Shown here: positions 7,816-15,967 of the stretch, piece after piece
How the letters are laid out: the number at the start of each line of letters is the position of its first letter
Numbering within the stretch: position 1 is the first letter of the stretch
Virus record (IMG/VR): IMGVR_UViG_3300009103_001409
Span: 1-63,360 of that record
Source: a virus
Length of the DNA stretch: 63,360 bases
Strand: one strand, 5' to 3'
Position numbers and translations under genes: made by a program
The notes under the pieces: generated by a model
Told to the model about the DNA's origin: nothing
What the model saw: only the letters and a program-made list of their open reading frames with translations
The model's database searches: none

Positions 7816-8501
7816 TACTTCATTTCCGTTGGATCAACGGGATTAGGAGGCAAACCTTGAGGCACTTCGTGCTCTTCGCCACCAATGTTCTTAGAATCAT
7901 CAAAAAAGGGAATATAAAATTTCTTCCCCCCAGCTTGTGAGAACATATCTGTTCTTTTTTGTATTTCTGCGTTTTTGAAAATGGACGTTCTATAGTCTGT
8001 GATTTCATAACCTGCCATCTCATAGGAGTCGTCATATCTCATTTCGACAAAATAATAGTGTACATGCTTATCGTCACCAACACTATCTTTCTTGCCGAAG
8101 ATAAAAGAGTGTTGTGGCCAGTCTTTGTGACTAGAGTATGTTGCCATTGCGCGTATATCAACATCCGAAATTACCAATGAATTCTCTTCATTGTTAAAGA
8201 ATTTGCCCTTTACCTCCTCAAAGGACTTCCCATCCCCTTTAAGCATATCCTTAAGTTGTATCATCCTTCTTTCATTATCGAAAGAAGATGATTGTTGCCC
8301 TAAGGGGTTTTCAGCAGACATCACTCCAAAACCTTTAGTGGACTCATCAGAAGGTCCTAATATTTGCATGACTCTTTTGAATTTCCCTGGGTTTTGTCCT
8401 TTACCTCTCCCTTCTTCAACTGAAGGCTCTTCAATTATCACGGATGTTTTCTCCATTTGTTCCACTATCAGTTGCCTAAGAACCTCTTTATTCAATTTCA
8501 T
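7815..8501 (-). CDS. Hypothetical protein with capsid-targeting-like N terminus
   Basis: The ATG at 8501 is chosen over one at 8516 because GGGAGA precedes it at normal spacing and because the resulting start, MKLNKEVLRQLIVEQ, matches the helical N termini of other proteins here (LIVE gives an I-x-E site). The next part is low-complexity and glycine/serine rich; the C-terminal half is more ordered, with HKDWPQHSFIFGKKD and HYYFVEMRYDDSY. No family is recognised. The start overlaps the GroES-like gene by 14 bases. Confidence 0.55.
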   Translation of the reverse strand: MKLNKEVLRQLIVEQMEKTSVIIEEPSVEEGRGKGQNPGKFKRVMQILGPSDESTKGFGVMSAENPLGQQSSSFDNERRMIQLKDMLKGDGKSFEEVKGKFFNNEENSLVISDVDIRAMATYSSHKDWPQHSFIFGKKDSVGDDKHVHYYFVEMRYDDSYEMAGYEITDYRTSIFKNAEIQKRTDMFSQAGGKKFYIPFFDDSKNIGGEEHEVPQGLPPNPVDPTEMK

Positions 8502-8778
8502 TGCTAATTCTCCCATAAATATAATTTTCTAACACTAAATAGGTAGTTTCTCCATCTAAATCAATTGTCAACATCATTCTTCTTTCAATAATTATCTCAC
8601 TTCCCTGTTTGAGGAGGTGGAGGTATTTTGATTCAGATGATATAGATAACACCTCACATTTGAGGAATGGGTTAACTGGTTTGGAATAATTGTCCGGCAA
8701 AACGATGGCAAGATCGCTTCCCTCTTCGGGTTCTTCTATTGGTTTCACGCTAATATAGCGATTAAAGGGTTGTAACAT
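8488..8778 (-). CDS. GroES-like co-chaperonin
   Basis: A 96-residue protein with the GroES layout: FNRYISVKPIEEPEEG at the start, AIVLPDN in place of the mobile loop flank, a turn and PFLKCEVLSIS strand, then KQGSEIIIERR, TTYLVLENYIYGRI at the end. Phage co-chaperonins (T4 gp31 is the classic case) replace GroES so that host GroEL can fold the capsid protein. The glycine-rich IVL of GroES is not obvious and identity is low. Its own sigma-70-type promoter and a GGAGGAAGC ribosome site suggest early, strong expression. Confidence 0.6.
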   Translation of the reverse strand: MLQPFNRYISVKPIEEPEEGSDLAIVLPDNYSKPVNPFLKCEVLSISSESKYLHLLKQGSEIIIERRMMLTIDLDGETTYLVLENYIYGRISNEIE

Positions 8779-8809
8779 GCTTCCTCCAAAAAAATATTCA
8801 ACATGCTAT

Positions 8810-8838
8810 AATATAACACGTTGAAAGTGAAAAGTCAA
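8810..8838 (-). promoter_or_regulatory. Sigma-70-type promoter for the GroES-like gene
   Basis: TTGACT (8838-8833), a 17-base spacer, then TATATT (8815-8810) on the minus strand, in the only gap between the reductase stop (8847) and the GroES-like start (8778). One mismatch in each box. It would drive the run of genes from 8778 leftwards. Confidence 0.72.
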
Positions 8839-8846
8839 GTTATTTT

Positions 8847-10706
8847 TCAAAACATAATTTCGCAAGCACCAGCGGCACATGCAATTTCGCCTTTTAAATC
8901 GGTATTGTCCTCATTCTCCGTTACCTTTTTCAGATTAATTGTCTCTAGTGATTTAAACATCTCATTGTATTTAGCTTCATCACAATCCTCAAAGGGTGCC
9001 TGTTTATATGTGTGGTCAGAGTGAGGTAAAATTGCTAAACCATTATAATACTTACGATTTTCCCACATCCATTTGCCAACCTCATCCCACTCATGAGGCT
9101 TAACGGTAATGGTGGCTGAAACATTATTGGTGTTCTGTCCCTTTCTGTGTCCGTTTGTTACCCAATCAGTATGAACCACCTTAACCCTTGACAGTAAATC
9201 AATTGCTGATTCTTTTCTTGTGATAGCTCCGCTGGGTGCCTTTTGGGGCACTGATATGACTGCCGTATCGTGGGCTCGAAAGAACTCATCCTCAACCAAA
9301 TCTGAATGGGATTGGACGAGGTAATTGTATATTGCCTCATTTTTTCCAACCCGGATTCTGCGGATGTAATGCTCGTTATGCCACGCATGAATGCCGCTAG
9401 ACGTGCCAAGGACAAGAGACGTGGTTCCTGCTGGTTTTGTTGTAGTGCAACGGGCGGCTGGGCCGATATCAATAAGACTTGCTACTCTTTCGTTTTCTTC
9501 CTTAACTGCTTGGGCAGCAGAAGCCATATCAAGCCTTAGCACATTCCCAGATGCTATCCCAGTCATCGAAACACCGATTAAATAATCTTTTTCTGTGTTG
9601 CGTTGCCACACAGGGCGCAAGTAGTGGAAGTCTGTATATGAGGCTTGTAGGGTGCCTATAAGCGATGCTGCACGGGCTCTTGTTTCATATTCCTCTTGGG
9701 TATCAATATCACTTACGTTGATTTCTGTTAGATTGCAGAATTGGTAAGGACGGAGGCTTATCTCGCAACAGGGATTACAACCATACTCCTTATCATTGGT
9801 AAAGTAGATGCCTGGCTCTCCTGCTCCGGATGCCTTGATTCGTTCCCAGAGCTTAAGGAATTCTTTTTTCTTTATTCTGTGTCTCATGATGACTACGGAA
9901 TTGTTGGCTCTGCCTCGTTGTGGGTTTGTCTCCCACCAATTGCCTGCCTTAGCAGCAATCATCTCTTCATCGTCAATTGAAAAAAGAGATATGAGCGCAG
10001 CCCTACGAATTCCACCAGCAAGAACCGCATCTGCAACATAGCACACCATATCGTGAACTTCAATTGGTGCCAATTTGTCTCCATTCTCTTTGTGTTCCAA
10101 GAGCCCTTCAATTTTCATGAGACACTCCTTGAGGGGCTGTGGCCCTGGGGCTTTGCCTCCGCTTGTAACAAGGCGCTCACCCTTCGCCCTGATATCTGAA
10201 AAGTCAAAACGAAGCTTCGATGTGCCCTTGAAATATGACTTAATGAGCGCACTTACTGCATCTGCCCATCCCTCAATTGAATCGCCAATTAGAAATCGCC
10301 TAGTACGCTTGGCATTAGGCTTAAGAATTGGAGGCAACTTCTCAACATGGTGAGACTGAACTGAATATCCGACACCGGTGCCACCAAGCAACAACAACAT
10401 TATCTCCCCAAAGACGCGCATGTCATCTATCGGAGCATAGGCGCAATTAAAAATCCTGTTTGGACTAATTTCAATTGGCTTACCAGCGAACTGCATAGAT
10501 CTCATAGATGGTAGAACCTTTTTATCATATACCAAAGTATACGCCTCTTCTATCTCTTTTTTGAGATGTGGAAATTTCTTAATGTGCATTTTCTTATTCC
10601 TTGTCACCAACTCTGCCCATGTTTCTCGTCGATTTTTGTCTGGTAGGTAACGTGCATACTTCATATGCACGGTAATATCTGATAAGATTTTGTTTGCTTT
10701 GTTCAT
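8847..10706 (-). CDS. nrdJ: Class II (adenosylcobalamin-dependent) ribonucleotide reductase
   Basis: A 619-residue single-chain reductase of the B12-dependent type. FNCAYAP supplies the first redox cysteine (C88); LLLGGTGVGYSVQ and GGKAPGPQPL follow; NPCCEISL at 311-318 holds the thiyl-radical cysteine and the conserved Glu; FCNLTE holds the second redox cysteine (C324). PAGTTSLVLGTSSGIHAWH forms the conserved barrel loop. The C terminus carries a C-x4-C pair (C610, C615) for re-reduction, plausibly by the thioredoxin encoded nearby. It makes deoxynucleotides without oxygen dependence but needs cobalamin from the host or environment. AGGGG precedes the start. No separate activator gene is seen, as expected for class II. 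Confidence 0.9.
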   Translation of the reverse strand: MNKANKILSDITVHMKYARYLPDKNRRETWAELVTRNKKMHIKKFPHLKKEIEEAYTLVYDKKVLPSMRSMQFAGKPIEISPNRIFNCAYAPIDDMRVFGEIMLLLLGGTGVGYSVQSHHVEKLPPILKPNAKRTRRFLIGDSIEGWADAVSALIKSYFKGTSKLRFDFSDIRAKGERLVTSGGKAPGPQPLKECLMKIEGLLEHKENGDKLAPIEVHDMVCYVADAVLAGGIRRAALISLFSIDDEEMIAAKAGNWWETNPQRGRANNSVVIMRHRIKKKEFLKLWERIKASGAGEPGIYFTNDKEYGCNPCCEISLRPYQFCNLTEINVSDIDTQEEYETRARAASLIGTLQASYTDFHYLRPVWQRNTEKDYLIGVSMTGIASGNVLRLDMASAAQAVKEENERVASLIDIGPAARCTTTKPAGTTSLVLGTSSGIHAWHNEHYIRRIRVGKNEAIYNYLVQSHSDLVEDEFFRAHDTAVISVPQKAPSGAITRKESAIDLLSRVKVVHTDWVTNGHRKGQNTNNVSATITVKPHEWDEVGKWMWENRKYYNGLAILPHSDHTYKQAPFEDCDEAKYNEMFKSLETINLKKVTENEDNTDLKGEIACAAGACEIMF

Positions 10707-10711
10707 TCCTG

Positions 10712-12067
10712 TTATCCCCTCGCTTCTGCGTATTTATTTCTTAAGTAAGTCAAATTATCCTTTTGTGACATTTGAGGCTTTTCCGAGTCTGCCTCATCAC
10801 GCTCCAATACCTTTATTGATACATTTGAAGTATCCATGAATATTGGAAAAACCAATCCGTCTGGTCCGTTCCTGTTCTTGGCAATAAAGAATCTTCCGGT
10901 ATTTGCTTGTTTGTCTTGTGGTGTTCTCGATAGCGAGAAGATAAAATCAGCCACAAAACACTTGTTGAACGCTTCAGAGATTGACTCCATAGTGATAACC
11001 TCTGCATTTAATCCACCCCGATTAGTTTGAGAACATGTCCAGACTGGACATTCGTGCGTTTGTGCGATTGAGCGAAGCTCTTCATAAATACCTTCTAAGT
11101 CGTGCCGCTTTTCTCCGTAGCTCTTTACTGGCTTGAGCAAATCAGCATAGTCTACTATTATTGTATCGGGTTTAATTCCTCGTTTTTTGAGGCGCTCAAG
11201 GTGACTCTTAAGTGTTTGAGTGCTAGCTGATTTTGTTGGATACTCCTTTATAATTAGGTGCCCCTTTATATCTTTTACTTGCTCTACGATATTAAATTTG
11301 TTTCTCAAATGATCGTTAAGTTTAACGCCAGTCAAACAACAGTCAAATCGTTGTCCAACAACAGTGTCTGCAAGCTCCAAGGTGTAATAAACAACGGTTT
11401 TGCCTTCCCTGAGGGCTGCGGCTCCAAGATGTACCATTAACATGGATTTGCCTGCTCCAGTCGGGGCTATGGCGACACCAAGCTCTGATTTACCCAAACC
11501 GCCCTGAGTTATTTCGTCGAGCCTTTTCCAGCCTGTTGTGACTGGATCTCGGCTCTTAAGACGAAATCTTTCATCTATATCCATATGCCAATCATGCCCA
11601 AAATCCACATTAGTTCCAAGTTTCATGGCATCTTCAATAACAGATTGTATTTCTTCGAATGAAGAAGATTTCAAAAGCTTAACCGACTGTATCATTGCTT
11701 TTTTAAGGACTTGCTTTCGACAAAAATCGATAGCATTATCCTTAATAAATTCTGCTCCATTAACCTCATGCTCCTGTATAACCTTAGAATAAAACTGCCT
11801 GAGTTGCTTTTGGCATGCCTCAGTATACGAACCAATGCCAGAAGTAATATTAGACGCCATTATTTCATAAGACGGATGTTGTCTATATTTTGTTCTGTAA
11901 TCGAGTAGCATTTGCACAAACACCTTGAGATGTTCATATTGAAGAAATTCAACATCAAGAACCTCACTGATTTGATCGCAAAATGTTCTATCCTGAATCA
12001 TTAAATGACACAGATTCTCTTGAAATGATTTTCCAAACTTCTGGAATGTTTCCTGTTTTAACTCCAT
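10712..12067 (-). CDS. Replicative DNA helicase, DnaB/gp41 type
   Basis: A 451-residue protein with a helical N-terminal domain and a RecA-fold SF4 helicase domain. Walker A is APTGAGKS at 201-208, Walker B is TIIVDYADLL, and WTCSQTNRGG with the later FIAKNRNG-PDG segment match the sensor and DNA-binding loops of DnaB-type helicases. It unwinds the fork 5'-3' as a hexameric ring. The start follows CGGAGG. It sits five bases upstream of the reductase gene in transcription order and directly after the exonuclease gene, consistent with one replication operon. Confidence 0.88.
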   Translation of the reverse strand: MELKQETFQKFGKSFQENLCHLMIQDRTFCDQISEVLDVEFLQYEHLKVFVQMLLDYRTKYRQHPSYEIMASNITSGIGSYTEACQKQLRQFYSKVIQEHEVNGAEFIKDNAIDFCRKQVLKKAMIQSVKLLKSSSFEEIQSVIEDAMKLGTNVDFGHDWHMDIDERFRLKSRDPVTTGWKRLDEITQGGLGKSELGVAIAPTGAGKSMLMVHLGAAALREGKTVVYYTLELADTVVGQRFDCCLTGVKLNDHLRNKFNIVEQVKDIKGHLIIKEYPTKSASTQTLKSHLERLKKRGIKPDTIIVDYADLLKPVKSYGEKRHDLEGIYEELRSIAQTHECPVWTCSQTNRGGLNAEVITMESISEAFNKCFVADFIFSLSRTPQDKQANTGRFFIAKNRNGPDGLVFPIFMDTSNVSIKVLERDEADSEKPQMSQKDNLTYLRNKYAEARG

Positions 12068-12088
12068 TTTATCCTCCGAGTGTTATAA

Positions 12089-13069
12089 CTATAATATGGT
12101 TTTCCTAAAAGCAACCCACAAGTCCCCTAAATGAAGGGAGCCTTGCCCATCTTGCATGAGCATTTTGGTAATATTCAGCTTAGATAACAAGGGGTTAAAG
12201 TTATCCAAAGCAAAGTCAATTTTTTGTTTTCCTTGATGTGAAATATTTGGCTCATATAATTGCATAATTCTGTAATTACTCTTAACATGTTCTTTGTATT
12301 CTAGCAACCTTTTGTGTGCAACTTTTTTATCAATTGTCATAAAACAGTGCGTCATAAGCTCATCACAAGAATATGCCCTTTCTTCCTCCAAGAAAGGAAA
12401 ATACTTCACCATAGTCTTTATCCCAATCCGAGGAACGCCCTTGAGATTATCTGATGAATCTCCCTCAATTGCCCTAACAAGAGCAAAATTATTTGGATGA
12501 ACGCCAAACTTCATCCTAAGCATTGTTCCATTAATCAATTCTTTTTGGATTGGTCTCCAGATGAACGTATTCTCATTTCCACATAACTGATAGAAGTCTT
12601 TGTCTGAGGATACAATCACCTTTGTGTAATCACTGTATTTCTTGTGTTCATTGACATATGCTACAACATCATCAGCTTCAACATAATCCAGCATCAATTG
12701 AATAACAGGCATCTCATTAAGGTACTCGTGAAGTCTAAGTTGTTGATCTGCCCTATTCTTATAAACTTCATCTTCAGACAATTCAATCATTCTGCGGTTG
12801 AATCTAACGGGGCGTCTACCTTGTTTGTAATTCTTATTCATAAGCCTCTTCTTCTCTGAGCCTCCATGCCCATCCCAGCATATAACAACCTCATGAGGAC
12901 GAAAATCCCGACAAAGCTTCTGTAGTGATTTCATGAATCCGATGGTTCCACCATTTGGTAAGCCCTGTGCGTTCATACTCGGTATGATTGTGTAACTTCT
13001 GAGAAACATATTTAGAGCATCAATAATCAATACTCGTTTTTTATTGTCTGTCTCGATTGCTGGTCGCAT
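12089..13069 (-). CDS. 5'-3' exonuclease / flap endonuclease (T4 RNase H-like)
   Basis: The core matches the FEN/5'-3' exonuclease family: VLIIDALNMFLRSY near the N terminus (first metal Asp), VICWDGHGGSEKKRL, DYVEADDVVAYV, VSSDKDFYQL, and a helix-hairpin-helix segment RAIEGDSSDNLKGVPRIG. These enzymes remove RNA primers and flaps on lagging strands. The frame stays open to an ATG at 13153, but that would run translation through a terminator; the ATG at 13069, with CGGAG five bases upstream, is preferred and gives a 326-residue protein. Confidence 0.87.
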   Translation of the reverse strand: MRPAIETDNKKRVLIIDALNMFLRSYTIIPSMNAQGLPNGGTIGFMKSLQKLCRDFRPHEVVICWDGHGGSEKKRLMNKNYKQGRRPVRFNRRMIELSEDEVYKNRADQQLRLHEYLNEMPVIQLMLDYVEADDVVAYVNEHKKYSDYTKVIVSSDKDFYQLCGNENTFIWRPIQKELINGTMLRMKFGVHPNNFALVRAIEGDSSDNLKGVPRIGIKTMVKYFPFLEEERAYSCDELMTHCFMTIDKKVAHKRLLEYKEHVKSNYRIMQLYEPNISHQGKQKIDFALDNFNPLLSKLNITKMLMQDGQGSLHLGDLWVAFRKTIL

Positions 13070-13087
13070 ATTAACTCCGTTGCTTAT

Positions 13088-13116
13088 AACGTAATTCGTT
13101 CCTACTCTTTTGTCAA
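13088..13116 (-). promoter_or_regulatory. Candidate promoter before the exonuclease-helicase genes
   Basis: TTGACA (13116-13111) and, 17 bases on, TACGTT (13093-13088). The -35 box is perfect; the -10 matches at T, A and final T only. Its position, directly after the recA terminator and just before the start codon at 13069, supports it. Confidence 0.5.
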
Positions 13117-13117
13117 G

Positions 13118-13152
13118 AAAAAAAATGCCCCCGGCCATAAAAACCGAGAGCA
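13118..13152 (-). terminator. Rho-independent terminator after recA
   Basis: On the minus strand a nine-base stem, TGCTCTCGG with CCGGGGGCA (two G-U pairs), closes a nine-base loop and is followed by eight T residues. It lies 24 bases after the recA stop. Confidence 0.85.
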
Positions 13153-13176
13153 CCCAAGGAGAAAAACAAATGCAAA

Positions 13177-14262
13177 CTATTGTTTGTATTTATCTATAAG
13201 GACTTCATTCATAATAGCTATCACGCTGTCTCTGAACTCTTCCTCATTTAACTTGTTAAGCCATTGTTTTGCTTGAAATTTCGCCGTTTTTCCGCTTTGC
13301 AGTGTAAGGGTATACCAAGCACCGGAAAGCGTTAATTTCGGCGTTTTTGCAAGCTTAAGAACCTCAAGCCAAGACTCTTTATCTTGAATGCAGACGTTAT
13401 TATTCGCCCACATAATCTTGAAGTTACAATCCCTCCCTTCGGAACCAAATCGAGACTTCTTGAGGAAGCAACGAACATGAGAACCGACACGAACACCATC
13501 TTCATCAATGGCAAATGAAGCTTTCGCTTTGCGCTTGGTTAACCAAATACGCAAAGATGAAAAATACTCAATAGCCTTTCCTCCGGGAGCTATATATGGC
13601 TCCACAAGCATTTCTGCTGGACGAGAGGATATGTTTGTCTTGAGTTGGTTAATCAACAACAAGGTTGATTCGGTATTCGCAAGAGGAATCGTAAGTTTGG
13701 GAAATGCTTTCGAAAAAATTCTTGGCTTCACAGCCATTGAGGACTGAGGGTTGTAGTCTCCTTCCACATCCTTTTCCGAAGGCGTTGCAGCAATGGAGTC
13801 CCATATAAACAAGACACGCTGATCTGCGTATTCATTCATGATATATTCCATTGTTTCTAATGTTTTCTCAACACTAACTGCTTGAATGTAGAGCATTCCC
13901 TCCTTAGAGCAGCCTGCTCTCTCTAAGAACTCTACATCAATCGCTGACTCTGCATCGAAGTAAACAACAAACATGCCTTTCTTCTGTGCGTTCGCTGCTA
14001 TCTGTACTGCCATGAATGACTTCCCAGCACCTGATAATCCAGCTAGTTCAGTGATTTTGCCAACAGGTATCCCGGCTTCTTCACCAGGCTTAATAATACA
14101 ATCAAGCCATCGTGAACCTGTTGGTATCCAGTCTCGAACATTCACAGGGTTCGACTGGTTCAAATCATGGGCCATCTCAAGCCCAATCTTCTTATTAATC
14201 TTCTTGGCTAAATCGCCAACGTTTATCTTGCCGGGTTGTTTCATTTGTACTACCTTGCCCAT
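13177..14262 (-). CDS. RecA/UvsX-type recombinase
   Basis: A 361-residue RecA-fold protein. Walker A is GLSGAGKS at residues 75-82, Walker B is VLFIWDSIAA, and LLLINQLKTNIS matches the end of the RecA core (L2 region upstream). It catalyses strand exchange for recombination-dependent replication and repair, acting with the gp32-type protein nearby. The frame extends upstream to 14322, but ATG 14262, preceded by AAGGGA and lying two bases after the thioredoxin stop, gives the expected length. The terminator at 13118-13152 ends its transcript. Confidence 0.9.
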   Translation of the reverse strand: MGKVVQMKQPGKINVGDLAKKINKKIGLEMAHDLNQSNPVNVRDWIPTGSRWLDCIIKPGEEAGIPVGKITELAGLSGAGKSFMAVQIAANAQKKGMFVVYFDAESAIDVEFLERAGCSKEGMLYIQAVSVEKTLETMEYIMNEYADQRVLFIWDSIAATPSEKDVEGDYNPQSSMAVKPRIFSKAFPKLTIPLANTESTLLLINQLKTNISSRPAEMLVEPYIAPGGKAIEYFSSLRIWLTKRKAKASFAIDEDGVRVGSHVRCFLKKSRFGSEGRDCNFKIMWANNNVCIQDKESWLEVLKLAKTPKLTLSGAWYTLTLQSGKTAKFQAKQWLNKLNEEEFRDSVIAIMNEVLIDKYKQ

Positions 14263-14263
14263 G

Positions 14264-14587
14264 CTAAATAGTCCCTTTAGTTGAATTAACAAACTCAAGA
14301 ATTTGTTGTTCATTACCAGCACCTGTTTGTCTGTTTACCACTTTTCCATCTTTGATAACAATCAAGGTTGGGATGCTTCGAACACCAAACTTCTGGGCTA
14401 CATTAGGGCTCTCATCAATATTAATCTTTGCTACTGTCACTTTGCCTTCCAGAGTCTGCGATAGAGAATCCAGAACAGGAGATAGCCTCTTACAGGGCAT
14501 ACACCAATCGGCATAAAAATCAACTAGCGTTGTACCAGTTGACGTTTCAGTATCAAAATTGCTTTCATTTAGCCTTTTTACGCTCAT
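14264..14587 (-). CDS. Thioredoxin
   Basis: A 107-residue thioredoxin: VDFYADWCMPCKRLSP with the redox pair C29/C32, and the cis-proline segment SIPTLIVIKDG. The active-site dipeptide is MP rather than GP of E. coli thioredoxin. It probably re-reduces the class II reductase encoded in the same module. AGGAGG precedes the start. It is followed at once by recA and preceded by a tiny lipoprotein frame. Confidence 0.93.
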   Translation of the reverse strand: MSVKRLNESNFDTETSTGTTLVDFYADWCMPCKRLSPVLDSLSQTLEGKVTVAKINIDESPNVAQKFGVRSIPTLIVIKDGKVVNRQTGAGNEQQILEFVNSTKGTI

Positions 14588-14596
14588 ATTACCTCC

Positions 14597-14707
14597 TTAA
14601 TGATATCGAACGGTTGCTTCCACTTCTTCGACTGCTGTATCATCTGATCCAGAGTCTACTTCTTCATCTTCGCCACATGCGAACATTGTTAATATAAATA
14701 TTATCAC
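14597..14707 (-). CDS. Tiny predicted lipoprotein (36 aa)
   Basis: A GTG at 14707 with CGGAGG four bases upstream opens a 36-residue frame. It reads a hydrophobic stretch IIFILTM, a lipobox-like MFAC, then a strongly acidic tail with EDEEVD and SGSDD. This is the layout of a small lipoprotein, cysteine at residue 11, although the signal lacks the usual positive N terminus. It lies between the single-strand-binding-protein terminator and thioredoxin, whose start follows the stop by nine bases. Lipoprotein export is inferred. Confidence 0.5.
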   Translation of the reverse strand: MIIFILTMFACGEDEEVDSGSDDTAVEEVEATVRYH

Positions 14708-14720
14708 TATTCCTCCGTTT

Positions 14721-14751
14721 AAAAATTAAGGCATCTGTAAACCCATGCCTT
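14721..14751 (-). terminator. Rho-independent terminator after the ssb gene
   Basis: Minus strand AAGGCAT and ATGCCTT pair across a ten-base loop, followed by AATTTTT. A second GC-rich hairpin (AGCGCC/GGCGCT, 14793-14814) without a T-run lies between it and the ssb stop and may protect the 3' end. Confidence 0.65.
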
Positions 14752-14828
14752 CCTGCGGTGGGGGTTAAAAGATGGTGCCCTATTTACTAAGAAGCGCCGG
14801 GCTACCAAGGCGCTCATCACTAAACCTT

Positions 14829-15590
14829 CTAGCCGTTTTGGTTCATGAAGTTTTTTAACGCTCCATCAACAGCATCCTTCGCACTATACATCTGCTTTTC
14901 AGACGAGGCATTCTCGGAGGTAATATCGGAGGATAAATAATCATCCAACAGCGCTTGTACTTCGGAGGTAGTCTGGCGTTGGAATAATGTCTCAATGTCT
15001 GGAACAGAATTAATAAGTTCATCACAATTTTCCACATCTTCACATAAAAGCGAAGGACGCCGACGAGGTTTTAATGATGTTTTCGGAAACGACCCTGGGG
15101 TACCCGGAATTGTATAAGTCATAACAATATCAGTACCTGTTTCCTCATGGGTTAAGTCCCCATAGTCGGGATCAAGAACATAAGACAAAAGTGTCTCATA
15201 TGCAGTCTTACCATAAGACCACACTCTTACGCCCTTAGATTCCTCTCCACGAACCAAAATTGGAGAGAAGTATCGTTTACGAGCAAAGAGTTTCTTTGCT
15301 TCTCGTTTAGCTGTATCATCATTGTTTTCTACACCTTCGCGCCACAGCTTTGACGCAAAGTCACAAATTGGACACTCTTCTCCATGATTACGCTTTGGAC
15401 AAAGAATGCCAGGATTTCTTCCCACATTATAGTGGAAATGAAATTCTTTGAAAGGGTCACCATCAGATGCTGGCATCAGCCGGATAGTTTGATCACCCTC
15501 AGATGGTCGCCATTTGTTATTATCTTGTTTTTTGCCACCGTTACGTGACGCTTCGAGCTTAGCTCTCATAGCTTCTAAATTAATAGCCAT
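14829..15590 (-). CDS. Single-stranded DNA-binding protein, T4 gp32 type
   Basis: A 253-residue protein with the gp32 plan: a basic N-terminal arm (MRAKLEASRNGGKKQ), an OB-fold core beginning at FHYNVG, and a zinc-binding loop with C64, H69, C73 and C76 in CPKRNHGEECPICDF. KLFARKRYFSPILV is the DNA-binding segment seen in gp32 homologues. The C-terminal region is acidic, as in proteins that recruit replication partners. It coats single strands at the fork and assists RecA. AAGAGG precedes the start; the leader is structured (see 15622-15671). Confidence 0.9.
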   Translation of the reverse strand: MAINLEAMRAKLEASRNGGKKQDNNKWRPSEGDQTIRLMPASDGDPFKEFHFHYNVGRNPGILCPKRNHGEECPICDFASKLWREGVENNDDTAKREAKKLFARKRYFSPILVRGEESKGVRVWSYGKTAYETLLSYVLDPDYGDLTHEETGTDIVMTYTIPGTPGSFPKTSLKPRRRPSLLCEDVENCDELINSVPDIETLFQRQTTSEVQALLDDYLSSDITSENASSEKQMYSAKDAVDGALKNFMNQNG

Positions 15591-15621
15591 AGTGTTTTAC
15601 CTCTTGTTAGTTAAGTTTTTT

Positions 15622-15671
15622 GTCCTTAAGGACTAAGGTCGGGGGGATTTTAACCCCCCGCCATATTTATA
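15622..15671 (-). promoter_or_regulatory. Structured leader of the ssb gene with TATAAATA box
   Basis: Minus strand order: TATAAATA (15671-15664, identical to the T4 late -10 consensus), then at once a hairpin of seven G-C pairs with a seven-base loop (15660-15640), then GTCCTTAAGGAC (15633-15622), a small hairpin. No T-run follows, so this is not a terminator. A hairpin at the very 5' end of the message would stabilise it or serve self-regulation, as the gp32 message leader does in T4. Promoter use is inferred. Confidence 0.5.
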
Positions 15672-15703
15672 TATCCCAAATTACATAGATTCCACAAAGC
15701 AAA

Positions 15704-15949
15704 TTAGGATTTTGGGAATGAATAATTCACACTTCTTGAATTCACAGAACCTACGATACGACTTCGATTAAAAGTTCGAAATCCATGCTTATCAGTATCC
15801 CAAACAGTCCGCATGTCGCCAGAGCTTTCTTTACGTTGTTTAGAAGAAAACTGTGAACTTGGTAAGTCAGAAACTTGAATATAATTCATAGTTCGTGTAG
15901 TTCCATCAGTCTTAGTAAAGGTTCCGGTGTATTGTGTAAATGTGCTCAT
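15704..15949 (-). CDS. Small paralogous protein A, possible WYL_2/Sm-like barrel
   Basis: An 81-residue protein sharing its N terminus (MSTFTQYTGTFTK) and overall plan with the next gene to the right (16106-16360). The pattern F-x-K-x-D-G-x-x-R then a tryptophan or tyrosine-Asp segment and GFRTFNRSRIVG recalls small Sm/SH3-like barrel proteins of phages (DUF2693/WYL_2 type); this is my impression only. It has a long leader, a consensus promoter and repeats upstream. The start follows TGGAGG. Confidence 0.6.
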   Translation of the reverse strand: MSTFTQYTGTFTKTDGTTRTMNYIQVSDLPSSQFSSKQRKESSGDMRTVWDTDKHGFRTFNRSRIVGSVNSRSVNYSFPKS

Positions 15950-15967
15950 GTTTACCTCCAGTGATTT

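Noticed and set aside
8535-8543. CTATTTAG before the 7815-8501 gene as a late motif
   Set aside because: It lies in the coding part of the GroES-like gene, lacks the leading A-C-T context, and could be chance.
13070-13153. Longer N terminus for the 5'-3' exonuclease
   Set aside because: It would be translated through the recA terminator and the promoter region, and ATG 13069 has a ribosome site.
14263-14273. CTATTTAG before recA as a late promoter
   Set aside because: It overlaps the end of thioredoxin coding sequence (ACT ATT TAG is Thr-Ile-stop) and may be chance.
14263-14322. Longer N terminus for the RecA-type protein
   Set aside because: It overlaps the thioredoxin gene and adds a hydrophobic stretch unlike RecA; ATG 14262 fits the family start.
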